Below are positions 43,346-51,472 of a stretch of 64,000 nt of DNA, in pieces. Source of the DNA: Sphingomonas glacialis (GTDB taxonomy: Bacteria; Pseudomonadota; Alphaproteobacteria; Sphingomonadales; Sphingomonadaceae); assembly GCF_006439055.1 (NCBI RefSeq), contig NZ_RCZC01000002.1:1209966-1273965 (forward strand), written 5' to 3'. A program made the position numbers and the translations under genes. The notes under the pieces are model-generated. The model had not been told where the DNA came from and ran no database searches. It saw only the letters and a program-made list of their open reading frames with translations. Position 1 is the stretch's first letter. Every line of letters begins with the position of its first letter.

Positions 43346-44206
43346 CTAGGCCGAAATCCGTGACAGCAATCGATCGATCCCCGCCACCGCGGCGGGTTCG
43401 CTCAGGGTCGGGGCATGGCCGACTTGGTCGATCGTGACAAGCTCGCCATATTCGAGCGCGGCTACCATCTTCTCGGCAGTCGCGGCCGACAGGACATCCG
43501 ACGTGGCGCCGCGCACGATCAACGTCGGCACGGCCTTCAGCACGTCGAGCGCGCGCCACATATCGAGGCCGGCCTCATTGCCGGGCACGCGGAAGGGTTC
43601 TGCGATCTTCATGTCGTAATCGAGCACGATCCGCCCCGCGCTGTTGAGCCGGTACAGCCGCTTGGCCATCGCCAGCCAGTCCTCGAGCGTGAAGGCGGGA
43701 TAGACGTCGCCATTCGCCTCGGCGACCGCGCGCGCGGCGTGGAGCCAGGTCGGCCAGGTGTTCGACTTGCCGACATAGCCGCGGATCCGCGACAGCCCCT
43801 CGGCCATGATGTCGGGCCCGACATCGTTGAGCAGCACGCCAGCGAGGCTCTCATGCGCGGTGCCGGCGAGCAGCATCGTCACGATTCCGCCGAGCGAGGT
43901 GCCGAACGCGACATAGCGCGCGACGCCGAGTTCGCCGAGCAACGCCTCGATGTCCTGGACGTAGCTGAGCGGGACATAGCTCATCGGGTCCTTGGCATAG
44001 CCGCTCTCACCGCGCCCGCGCAGGTCGATCGCGATCACGCGCCACTCGGGCGATAGCCGGCGGGCGAGGTCGTCATAATCGCGGGCGTTGCGCGTCAGGC
44101 CCGGCAGGCAGAGGATCGGCGGACGATCGGCGGGCCCGGGATAGTCACGGTAATGCAGCCGGACACCGTCCTTGGACCACCAATATCGATTTTCATAAGG
44201 CGACAT
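43346..44206 (-). CDS. Alpha/beta-fold hydrolase
   Basis: A 286-residue hydrolase. LCLPGLTRNARDYDDLA (oxyanion loop), the nucleophile elbow FGTSLGG (serine) and the catalytic histidine in DQVGHAPTL are present. IDLRGRGESGYAKDP is typical. The acid is probably the Asp in ATSDVLSA. The substrate is unknown. ATG 44206 (MSPYENRYWW) is preferred to the upstream in-frame ATG at 44266, which would overlap the divergent selO promoter. Confidence 0.9.
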   Translation of the reverse strand: MSPYENRYWWSKDGVRLHYRDYPGPADRPPILCLPGLTRNARDYDDLARRLSPEWRVIAIDLRGRGESGYAKDPMSYVPLSYVQDIEALLGELGVARYVAFGTSLGGIVTMLLAGTAHESLAGVLLNDVGPDIMAEGLSRIRGYVGKSNTWPTWLHAARAVAEANGDVYPAFTLEDWLAMAKRLYRLNSAGRIVLDYDMKIAEPFRVPGNEAGLDMWRALDVLKAVPTLIVRGATSDVLSAATAEKMVAALEYGELVTIDQVGHAPTLSEPAAVAGIDRLLSRISA

Positions 44207-44268
44207 TGTCGAGTCCTGCGCCGGATCCTGGGGTTGCGCCGCGCTACGGGCGCCCTCCATATCCACGC

Positions 44269-45627
44269 ATGAGCATTTCCCCGCAAGGCTGTCGCCCCGA
44301 AACGAGCATCCTCGAACTGGGGGACGGCTTCTATGATCCGGTCTCGGCCGCCGACTTTCCGCAGACAGTCCTGCGGTTTCGCAACGATCGCGCGGCGGCC
44401 GAAGTCGGGCTCGACAAGGTGAGCGACGCCGACTGGCTGCGCTATTTCGGCCGGTTCGAGCCGCTTCCCGGGAGCCTCGAACAGCCGCTCGCGCTGCGCT
44501 ATCACGGCCATCAGTTCCGCAACTACAATCCCGAGATCGGCGATGGCCGCGGCTTCCTGTTCGCGCAGCTGCGCGATGAGCGCGGCCGGCTGATGGACCT
44601 CGGCACGAAGGGATCGGGCACCACGCCGTGGAGCCGTTTCGGCGACGGGCGCCTAACGCTCAAGGGCGGAATGCGCGAAGTGCTCGCCACCGAGATGCTG
44701 CAGGCTTTGGGCGTCAACACTTCGCGGACCTTCTCGCTGATCGAGACCGGCGAAGCGCTCGAGCGCGGCGACGAGCCCTCCCCCACCCGCTCGGCGGTGA
44801 TGGTGCGGCTCAGCCACGGGCATATCCGCATCGGCACCTTCCAGCGCCTCGCCTATCTGCGCGATGCCGAGGCGATGGAGCGGCTCGTCGGCTATGTGCT
44901 GCGCAATCTGTACGGCGAAGAACCCGAGGCCGATGCGCCGGTCCGCCTGCTTGATCTGGTGGTCGATCGCACCGCGACCCTCGCCGCCAGCTACATGGCG
45001 GCAGGCTTCGTCCACGGCGTCCTCAACACCGACAATATCAACGTGACCGGCGAGAGCTTCGACTACGGCCCTTGGCGCTTCGCCCCGACCTGGGACCCGG
45101 CCTTCACCGCGGCGTATTTCGATCACGCCGGGCTCTACGCCTTCGGCCGCCAGCCCGAGGCGATCCACTGGAACGCGACACAGCTCGCGATTTCGCTGCG
45201 CGCGCTGGTCGAGGCGGAGCCGCTGATCGCGGTGCTCGACACGTTTGCCGAGCGCTATCAAAGCGCGGTCTCGGCTGCGATCCTGTGGCGGCTCGGCGTC
45301 GTCCCACGCGATGCGACGAGCGACCGCGCGCTGGTCCAGGCGATCGAGCGCGGGTTGCGCACGAGCGGCATGGCGATCGACCGCTTCTATTTCGACGCGT
45401 TCGGCGGCGTCGCGCTCGAGGGCGAGCCGTTCGACGAACTGCGCGCGGCGCTCGAACCCTATGCGCCGCGCAAGACCCGCGATCACGCCTATTGGCAGGG
45501 CGATCCGTGCGCGATGCTGATCGACGAGGTCGAGGCGATCTGGGCGGCGATCGACCAGCGCGACGACTGGGCGCCCTTCGACGCCAAGATCGCGCAGATC
45601 CGCAATATGGGCGAAGCGCTGGCGTAA
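44269..45627 (+). CDS. selO: Protein adenylyltransferase SelO
   Basis: Pseudokinase-fold enzyme that AMPylates proteins, linked to redox stress. The hallmark MDLGTKGSGTTPWSRFGDGRLTLK region, GMREVLATEMLQALG, GFVHGVLNTDNINVTG (active-site Asn/Asp) and FDYGPWRF are present. The 452 residues are near the family norm. The C-terminal redox Cys motif of E. coli SelO (CSS) is absent here. ATG 44269 gives MSISPQG. It is divergent from the hydrolase. Confidence 0.93.
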   Translation: MSISPQGCRPETSILELGDGFYDPVSAADFPQTVLRFRNDRAAAEVGLDKVSDADWLRYFGRFEPLPGSLEQPLALRYHGHQFRNYNPEIGDGRGFLFAQLRDERGRLMDLGTKGSGTTPWSRFGDGRLTLKGGMREVLATEMLQALGVNTSRTFSLIETGEALERGDEPSPTRSAVMVRLSHGHIRIGTFQRLAYLRDAEAMERLVGYVLRNLYGEEPEADAPVRLLDLVVDRTATLAASYMAAGFVHGVLNTDNINVTGESFDYGPWRFAPTWDPAFTAAYFDHAGLYAFGRQPEAIHWNATQLAISLRALVEAEPLIAVLDTFAERYQSAVSAAILWRLGVVPRDATSDRALVQAIERGLRTSGMAIDRFYFDAFGGVALEGEPFDELRAALEPYAPRKTRDHAYWQGDPCAMLIDEVEAIWAAIDQRDDWAPFDAKIAQIRNMGEALA

Positions 45628-45628
45628 A

Positions 45629-45775
45629 CCCCTCTCCCCCTGTGGGAGAGGGAGGGAGCGCCGCAGGCGCGGCAGGGTGAGGGGGTGTGGCGGCGGCCAC
45701 GCCATCAACGTCCCCCTCACCCTTCCCACTCGCTACGCGAGCGGGCCCCTTCCCTCTCCCACAAGGGGAGAGGGA
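45629..45775. repeat. Inverted intergenic repeat, CCCTCTCC family
   Basis: Left end CCCCTCTCCCCCTGTGGGAGAGGG and right end CCCTCTCCCACAAGGGGAGAGGG, with inner GGGTGAGGGGG and CCCCCTCACCC. It starts 2 bases after the selO stop and is a copy of the element at 6021-6153. Confidence 0.88.
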
Positions 45776-45818
45776 GAAGAGTGGATTCCCGTCGCGATCT
45801 AAGGCAAGGACCGAGTAA

Positions 45819-47231
45819 ATGTCGTCCGAACTTCTCTCCTACGAACCCGCCACCGGCGCCGAGCTCTGGCGCGGCGCGATCGGCGATGTCGACGCCGAAG
45901 TCGCCGCCGCGCGCGCGAGTTGGGCGGGCTGGGCGGCGCAACCGCTCGCGTATCGCGTCGAGGCGCTGCGCCGCGTCGCCAATGTCGTGCGCGCCCGCGC
46001 CGACGCCTTTGCCGACATCATCGCACGCGAAACCGGCAAGCCGCTCTGGGAAGCGCATACCGAGGTCGATTCGGTCATCGCCAAGGTCGATATCTCGGTC
46101 ACCGCCTATGCCGAACGCACCCCGCAGCGCCGGCTCGAGGCGCAGATGGGCAGCCGCATGGCGCTGCGCCACAAGCCGCACGGCGTGCTGGCGGTGCTCG
46201 GACCGTATAATTTCCCGGCGCATCTGCCCAACGGCCACATCATTCCCGCGCTGCTCGCAGGCAATGCGGTGGTGTTCAAGCCCTCCGAAAAGACCCCCGC
46301 GACCGGCGAATTCCTCGTCGGCTGCTTCCATGCCGGCGGGATCCCCGAAGGGTGTCTCCGCCTGCTGATCGGCGGCGCGGCCGAAGGCAAGGCGCTCGCC
46401 GCGCATGACGGGATCGACGGGCTGCTGTTCACCGGATCGGCGCATACCGGCATCGCGCTCAACCGCGCATTTGCGACGCGCCCTGAGAAGATCCTCGCGC
46501 TCGAAATGGGCGGCAACAACCCGATCATCGTGTGGGATTCACCTGATCTGCACGCCGCCGCGGTCGTCGTCGTACAGTCCGCCTTCACCTCGGCGGGCCA
46601 GCGCTGCACCGCCGCGCGACGGCTGATCGTCGATCAGAAGCTCTACGATCCGCTGATGGCCGAGATCATCAAGATCGTGAAGCGGATCATCGTCGACGAA
46701 CCGCACGCCAGCCCCGCGCCGTTCATGGGCCCGGTGATCGACAATGACAGCGCCGACCTGCTGTCCGAAAGCTTCCTCGAGCTGATGATGCGCGGCGGCC
46801 GCCCGATCCAGCATCTCGAGCGCCCGATCGCCAACCGCCCCTTCCTGCGCCCCGCGCTGATCGACACGACCGACCTCAACGATCGGCCCGACATCGAACT
46901 GTTCGGCCCAATCCTGCAGGTGATCCGCAAGACCAGCTTCGCCGATGCGATTACCGAAGCGAACAACACGCGCTACGGCCTGTCGGCGTCGCTGCTCAGC
47001 CAGGATCCGGCGCTGTACGACCAGTTCTGGGCGAATGCGCGCGCCGGAATCGTCAACTGGAACAAGCCGACCAACGGCGCCTCGTCCAAGGCGCCGTTCG
47101 GCGGGATCGGCTGGTCGGGCAACCACCGTCCGAGCGCCTATTATGCGGCCGATTATTGCGCCTATCCCGTGGTATCGAGCGAAGCCGATCAGGCACGGGC
47201 GAGCATTGGGGTGGGGTTACGCGATGGGTGA
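45819..47231 (+). CDS. astD: Succinylglutamate-semialdehyde dehydrogenase
   Basis: NAD-dependent aldehyde dehydrogenase, fifth step of the AST arginine-degradation pathway. Catalytic Cys263 (SAGQRCTAARR), general-base Glu229 (LALEMGGNNP), the NAD-binding FTGSAHTG and PYNFPAHLPNG. The 470-residue length is usual, and GPYNFPAHLPNGH is characteristic of AstD. No other ast genes are in the window. The last 8 bases overlap the GAF-domain gene. Confidence 0.9.
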   Translation: MSSELLSYEPATGAELWRGAIGDVDAEVAAARASWAGWAAQPLAYRVEALRRVANVVRARADAFADIIARETGKPLWEAHTEVDSVIAKVDISVTAYAERTPQRRLEAQMGSRMALRHKPHGVLAVLGPYNFPAHLPNGHIIPALLAGNAVVFKPSEKTPATGEFLVGCFHAGGIPEGCLRLLIGGAAEGKALAAHDGIDGLLFTGSAHTGIALNRAFATRPEKILALEMGGNNPIIVWDSPDLHAAAVVVVQSAFTSAGQRCTAARRLIVDQKLYDPLMAEIIKIVKRIIVDEPHASPAPFMGPVIDNDSADLLSESFLELMMRGGRPIQHLERPIANRPFLRPALIDTTDLNDRPDIELFGPILQVIRKTSFADAITEANNTRYGLSASLLSQDPALYDQFWANARAGIVNWNKPTNGASSKAPFGGIGWSGNHRPSAYYAADYCAYPVVSSEADQARASIGVGLRDG

Positions 47232-47679
47232 AGACGCATCCCGCGTCGAACGGTTGCGGGAGGATCCCGCGGTCACCGCGATGCTGGAGCGGATTTGCGA
47301 CATCTCGACGATGGGCTTCGCCGCCGTCGCGCGCGTGACCGACAGCCAGTGGATCGCCTGCCAGGTCGTCGATCGGATCGAATTCGGGCTTGAGGCGGGC
47401 GACGAACTCGCGCTGAAGACCACGATCTGCGACGAGATCCGCCAAAGCGGGCATGCCGTCGTCATCGACACCGTATCGGGCGACCCCGCCTGGCGGACGC
47501 ATCCGACGCCGATGCTCTACGGGTTCGAAAGCTATATCTCCTTCCCGATTCGCCTGCCCGATGGTGCGTTCTTCGGAACGCTGTGTGCGATCGATCCGCA
47601 GGCCCGGCCGATCGGGACCCCGGCCATCGCGATCCTGTTCGAACGCTTCGCCGCAGAAATCGGGGCGTTGCTGGCCTGA
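47224..47679 (+). CDS. Stand-alone GAF-domain protein
   Basis: A 151-residue cytoplasmic protein made of one GAF domain: DISTMGFAAVARVTDSQWIACQVVDR, then CDEIRQSGHAVVIDTV, YGFESYISFPIRLPDGAFFGTLCAID. GAF domains bind small ligands or tetrapyrroles. The ligand is not predictable and no output domain is attached. The ATG overlaps the end of astD by 8 bases, which means coupled translation. Confidence 0.85.
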   Translation: MGEDASRVERLREDPAVTAMLERICDISTMGFAAVARVTDSQWIACQVVDRIEFGLEAGDELALKTTICDEIRQSGHAVVIDTVSGDPAWRTHPTPMLYGFESYISFPIRLPDGAFFGTLCAIDPQARPIGTPAIAILFERFAAEIGALLA

Positions 47680-47702
47680 GCGAAACCTTTGGTCGCAAAG
47701 CC

Positions 47703-47915
47703 ATGGAACCGCTGGCGTTCCAATGCTTTGGGCCTGGCGTGAAACACGACAAAGTGGCCGATGGCCCCACTCCCCGCGCCCGCAAGCTCAAACTCGAGTC
47801 GGACAACTGCCTGGCCATCGCGATCCTCGAACGCGAACCCGAAGTCGCCGCGATGCTGATCGACGAAGCCGCCAAACTCGCGCGCCGCGTCAAGGAGTTG
47901 CACGACAAAGCGTGA
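47703..47915 (+). CDS. Small conserved-looking protein, unknown
   Basis: A 70-residue frame starting MEPLAFQCFGPG, with a helical charged C-terminal half (LAIAILEREPEVAAMLIDEAAKLARRVKEL). It lies 23 bases after the GAF gene in the same direction. The codon use looks coding, but no strong ribosome site is visible. I do not recognise it and it may be a chance frame. Confidence 0.45.
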   Translation: MEPLAFQCFGPGVKHDKVADGPTPRARKLKLESDNCLAIAILEREPEVAAMLIDEAAKLARRVKELHDKA

Positions 47916-48007
47916 TCCCCCAGCGGACAGGTCGGCAAAAGTTTGGCTACCCCGCCCCCAAGCAAGCTTGAATTGAAGCGCGCGCTGGTCCAGCCCATCT
48001 GACAACG

Positions 48008-48796
48008 ATGGCCACATTGCTCGATCCTACCGCGCGCGGGCGCGTCATCCTGGTTGGCGCCGGTCCCGGCGACCCCGGTTTGCTGACCGTCCGCGCGGTT
48101 GCAGCGCTCGGTCAGGCCGATGTCGTGGTGCATGACGGGCTGATCGATCCACGCGTGCTCGATCTCGCGCCGCCCACCGCGCAGCGCGTCTCGGTCGCCA
48201 AGCGCCGCGCGCGACACACGCTACCGCAAGAGGCGATCAACGCGCTGATCGTCGCACATGTGAAGACCGGCGCGATCGTCGTGCGGCTCAAGGGCGGCGA
48301 CCCGTTCATCTTCGGGCGCGGCGGCGAGGAAGTCGAAGCGGTGCGCGCCGCCGGGCTGCCGGTCGAGGTGATCCCGGGCGTCTCGGCGGCACTCGGCTGC
48401 GCGGCCGAGGCGATGCTGCCGCTCACCCACCGCGACCATGCGAGCGCGGTCAGCTTCGTCGCCGGCCAGTGCAAGGGCCTTTCCGACCAGGACTGGTCGG
48501 GGCTCGCCGGCAAGGGCCGCACGCTCGTCATCTATATGGGCGTCGCCACCGCCAACGACATTGCCGACAAATTGATGCGCGATGGCGTTGCCCCCGAAAT
48601 GCCGGTCGCGGTGCTCGAGCGCGGGACGCTCAGCGGCGCACGCGCGATCCGGACGTTGCTCGCCGATCTCGGCCATATGGTCGATCGCGAGAGCGTGGCG
48701 AGCCCGGCGATCATCGTCGTCGGCGAAGTCGTCGAATTGTCGGACGCCGAGGACAAGCTCGGCGCCTGGGCCAAGATTGCGGAGTCCGTTGCGTGA
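48008..48796 (+). CDS. cobA: Uroporphyrinogen-III C-methyltransferase
   Basis: SAM-dependent enzyme that makes precorrin-2, the precursor of sirohaem needed by the reductase encoded two genes downstream. VGAGPGDPGLLTVRA is the SAM-binding loop, VVHDGLI follows, and RLKGGDPFIFGRGGEE and PVEVIPGVSAALG are family motifs. The 262 residues match a single-domain enzyme without the CysG dehydrogenase/ferrochelatase part. The stop codon overlaps the next start as GTGA. First gene of the sulfur operon. Confidence 0.95.
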   Translation: MATLLDPTARGRVILVGAGPGDPGLLTVRAVAALGQADVVVHDGLIDPRVLDLAPPTAQRVSVAKRRARHTLPQEAINALIVAHVKTGAIVVRLKGGDPFIFGRGGEEVEAVRAAGLPVEVIPGVSAALGCAAEAMLPLTHRDHASAVSFVAGQCKGLSDQDWSGLAGKGRTLVIYMGVATANDIADKLMRDGVAPEMPVAVLERGTLSGARAIRTLLADLGHMVDRESVASPAIIVVGEVVELSDAEDKLGAWAKIAESVA

Positions 48797-49089
48797 GAGT
48801 GTTGACCGGGAATGATTTGCCGACGGGCGACGTGGTGTGGTGGACCGGCTCGGGCTGGTCGCGCCATATCGAGGATGCGTGCGACGTCGCCGACCAGGGC
48901 GAGAGCATCGCGCATGCCGAGCAGGGCGCGCGGCGCGTCAACGTCCCCTATGTGATCGACGCGACGCTCACAGCCGACGGCCCCCGCCCCGCGCACATCA
49001 AGGACCGCATCCGCGCGCTCGGGCCGACGGTGCGCGCCGATCTGACGTTGAAGCCGGCTGATCCCAATGCTGGCAGCTGGGTGATATGA
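48793..49089 (+). CDS. DUF2849 protein
   Basis: A 98-residue protein of the DUF2849 family (VRVLTGNDLPTGDVVWWTG..., DQGESIAHAEQGARRVNVPYVIDATL). This family is almost always found between cobA and the sulfite/nitrite reductase gene in alphaproteobacteria, and a role in that pathway is inferred from context only. GTG 48793 overlaps the cobA stop. Confidence 0.88.
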   Translation: MRVLTGNDLPTGDVVWWTGSGWSRHIEDACDVADQGESIAHAEQGARRVNVPYVIDATLTADGPRPAHIKDRIRALGPTVRADLTLKPADPNAGSWVI

Positions 49090-49093
49090 GTTT

Positions 49094-49320
49094 GGTTCAC
49101 GCGAAGGCGCGAAGGCGCGAAGAAGGGTTTGTTCGCGCGGAGACGCGGAGACGCGGAGGTGTTGCGCCTGCCGCACAGCGGCTCTCATCCCTTCGGGCGA
49201 TGGGACCAGGTGATTGCGCTGACGCGCGCGGTCGTCACGACCGCATCCTCTCCGCGTCTCCGCGTCTCCGCGCGAACCAGATTTCTTCTGCCTTCGCGCC
49301 TTCGCGTCTTCGCGTGAACC
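49094..49320. repeat. 227-bp long inverted repeat in the sulfur operon
   Basis: GGTTCACGCGAAG at 49094 pairs with CTTCGCGTGAACC ending at 49320. Inside are GAAGGCGCGAAGGCGCGAAG against CTTCGCGCCTTCGCG and TTCGCGCGGAGACGCGGAGACGCGGA against the mirrored CCGCGTCTCCGCGTCTCCGCGCGAA. RNA of this region would form a very long hairpin between DUF2849 and cysI. A short related remnant lies near 52425-52455. Confidence 0.88.
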
Positions 49321-49350
49321 ACCCTTCTTCGACCGCCCCCGGAATCGATC

Positions 49351-50982
49351 ATGTATAAATACGACCAATACGACCAGCAGATCGTCGACACCCGCGTCGA
49401 GGAATTCCGCGACCAGGTGAAGCGCCGCCTCGCCGGCCAGATCACCGAGGACCAGTTCAAGCCGCTCCGGCTGATGAACGGCCTCTATCTGCAGCTCCAC
49501 GCCTATATGCTGCGCGTCGCGATCCCGTATGGCACGCTCGACAGCCGCCAGATGCGCATGCTCGCGCACATCGCGCGCAAGTACGACCGCGACTATGGCC
49601 ATTTCACCACGCGGCAGAACCTCCAGTTCAACTGGATCAAGCTCGAGGACGCGCCCGACATCCTCGCCGAGCTCGCCACGGTCGAGATGCATGCGATCCA
49701 GACGAGCGGCAATTGCATCCGCAACATCTCGTCTGACCAATATGCCGGCGCCGCCGCGGACGAAGTAACCGATCCGCGCGTGTGGGCCGAACTGCTGCGC
49801 CAGTGGAGCACCTTCCACCCCGAATTCACCTACCTCCCGCGCAAGTTCAAGATCGCGGTGATCGGCGCCGACGAGGATCGCGCGGCGATGCGGCTGCACG
49901 ACATCGGCATCCAGATGGTCCGCCGCGACGGTGAGCTCGGCGGCAAGATCTTCGTCGGTGGCGGCATGGGCCGCACGCCGATGATCAGCCACGAGATCCG
50001 CGATTTTGTCGGCAGCGACGATCTGCTGAGCTATCTCGAGGCGTGCCTGCGCGTCTACAATCGCTACGGGCGGCGCGACAATATCTACAAGGCGCGGATC
50101 AAGATCCTGCTACACGAGATCGGCCCCGACGAATATCGCCGCCAGGTCGAGGAGGAGTTCGTCGCGGTCAAGGCGCTCGGGCTCGATCCGCCCAAGGCCG
50201 AGTTCGACCGGATTACCGCGTTCTTCGCCGATCCAGGCTTCGAGCCGGAAGCACCCGAAGCGATCGATCGCAGCGACCCTGATTTCGCATTGTGGGTCGA
50301 TCAGAACACCGCCGCGCACAAGCAGCCGGGCTATGCGATCGTCACGATCAGCCTCAAGCCGACCGGCGGCATCCCGGGCGATGCGACCTCGGCGCAGATC
50401 GACCTGATGGCCGATCTCGGCGAGCGCTACAGCTTCGACGAGCTGCGCGTGACGCACGCGCAGAACATCGTGCTGCCGCACGTCCGCAAGGCCGATCTCT
50501 ACACGATCTGGCAGCAGCTCGACGCGGCCGGCCTTGCGCCCGCCAATCTCGACCTGATCAGCGACATTATCGCCTGCCCCGGCCTCGATTATTGCAGCCT
50601 CGCCAATGCGCGCTCGATCCCGCTCGCCCAAAAGATCACCGAGCGCTTCGCCGATCCCGCACGGCAGCGCGATATCGGCGAGTTGAAACTCAAGATCAGC
50701 GGCTGCATCAATGCCTGCGGGCATCACCATGCCGGGCACATCGGCATTCTCGGCGTCGACAAGAAGGGCGTCGAGAACTACCAGCTCTCGCTGGGCGGGT
50801 CGGGCGCGGAGGATGTCAGCCTCGCCAAGATCACCGGCCCGGGGTTCGACGAGGACGGCGTGGTCGATGCCGTCGAGAAGGTCACCGAGGTCTATCTGGC
50901 GCAGCGCGAGGGCGGCGAACGCTTCCTCGATACCTATCGCCGCATCGGCATGGAGCCGTTCAAGGAAGCGCTTTATGGATAA
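49351..50982 (+). CDS. cysI: Sulfite/nitrite reductase haemoprotein subunit
   Basis: Sirohaem and 4Fe-4S protein that reduces sulfite to sulfide (or nitrite to ammonia; context favours sulfite). Cluster cysteines are Cys409, Cys415 (CPGLDYC) and Cys452, Cys456 (GCINACGHH). RDYGHFTTRQNLQFNWIKL and QTSGNCIRNISSDQYAG bind the substrate and sirohaem. The 543 residues are usual for the single-subunit alphaproteobacterial type. Stop codon overlaps the DUF934 start. Confidence 0.94.
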   Translation: MYKYDQYDQQIVDTRVEEFRDQVKRRLAGQITEDQFKPLRLMNGLYLQLHAYMLRVAIPYGTLDSRQMRMLAHIARKYDRDYGHFTTRQNLQFNWIKLEDAPDILAELATVEMHAIQTSGNCIRNISSDQYAGAAADEVTDPRVWAELLRQWSTFHPEFTYLPRKFKIAVIGADEDRAAMRLHDIGIQMVRRDGELGGKIFVGGGMGRTPMISHEIRDFVGSDDLLSYLEACLRVYNRYGRRDNIYKARIKILLHEIGPDEYRRQVEEEFVAVKALGLDPPKAEFDRITAFFADPGFEPEAPEAIDRSDPDFALWVDQNTAAHKQPGYAIVTISLKPTGGIPGDATSAQIDLMADLGERYSFDELRVTHAQNIVLPHVRKADLYTIWQQLDAAGLAPANLDLISDIIACPGLDYCSLANARSIPLAQKITERFADPARQRDIGELKLKISGCINACGHHHAGHIGILGVDKKGVENYQLSLGGSGAEDVSLAKITGPGFDEDGVVDAVEKVTEVYLAQREGGERFLDTYRRIGMEPFKEALYG

Positions 50983-51472
50983 GCCCCTCACCGTCGCCCC
51001 GGCGCAGGCCGGGGCCGCTGCGTTGGACGCGGATCGCCAGCCCCAGGGAGGCCCCGGCCTGCGCCGGGGCGACGCGACTTTCGACGAGCCTGCCGTCACG
51101 CTCGACGCGTTTCTCGATGCGCAAACCAACGCGACCGCGGTGCGGCTCGAGGCAGGCGACGATGCGCGCGCGCTGCTGCCGTATCTCGACCGGATCGCGC
51201 TGATCGAGGTGAGCTTCCCGAGCTTCCGCGACGGCCGCGGCTATTCGTCGGCGCGGATTCTCCGCGAGGCGGGCTATACCGGTGAACTGCGCGCGCAGGG
51301 TGACGTGCTGGTCGATCAGATGCCGCTGATGCAGCGCTGCGGCTTCGACAGCTTCGCGCCCGAGTCCGAGATCGATCCGGCAACGCTCGAGGCGTCGCTC
51401 AAGCGCTACGAGAATGTCTATCAGAAGGCCGCCGACGGGCGCGTGCCAATCTGGGCACTGCGGCATGGGTAA
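50975..51472 (+). CDS. DUF934 protein carrying an in-frame palindromic repeat near its N-terminus
   Basis: A 165-residue DUF934 protein (ALLPYLDRIALIEVSFPSFRDGRGYSSARILR, QMPLMQRCGFDSF), the usual partner of the sulfite reductase and CysH in proteobacteria. Its function is not established. The start ATG 50975 overlaps cysI as ATGGATAA. Codons 6-33 (from about VAPAQAG to LRRGDA) translate a G/C-rich inverted repeat, 50992-51074. No other start codon lies between the repeat and the conserved domain, so the repeat must be translated. cysH follows with an overlap of 8 bases. Confidence 0.9.
   Translation: MDKPLTVAPAQAGAAALDADRQPQGGPGLRRGDATFDEPAVTLDAFLDAQTNATAVRLEAGDDARALLPYLDRIALIEVSFPSFRDGRGYSSARILREAGYTGELRAQGDVLVDQMPLMQRCGFDSFAPESEIDPATLEASLKRYENVYQKAADGRVPIWALRHG
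50992..51074. repeat. CGTC(A/G)CCCC-family palindrome inserted in the DUF934 coding region
   Basis: Left arm CGTCGCCCCGGCGCAGGCCG with GGGCC pairs exactly with the right arm GGCCC and CGGCCTGCGCCGGGGCGACG, a 25-bp perfect inverted repeat around a 33-bp centre. The same class of element is intergenic at 4981, 9972 and 57158. Confidence 0.9.

Noticed and set aside
49094..49320. CRISPR-like tandem repeats
   Set aside because: The units are direct repeats of 8-10 bases inside one large palindrome, with no spacers of constant length and no cas genes.
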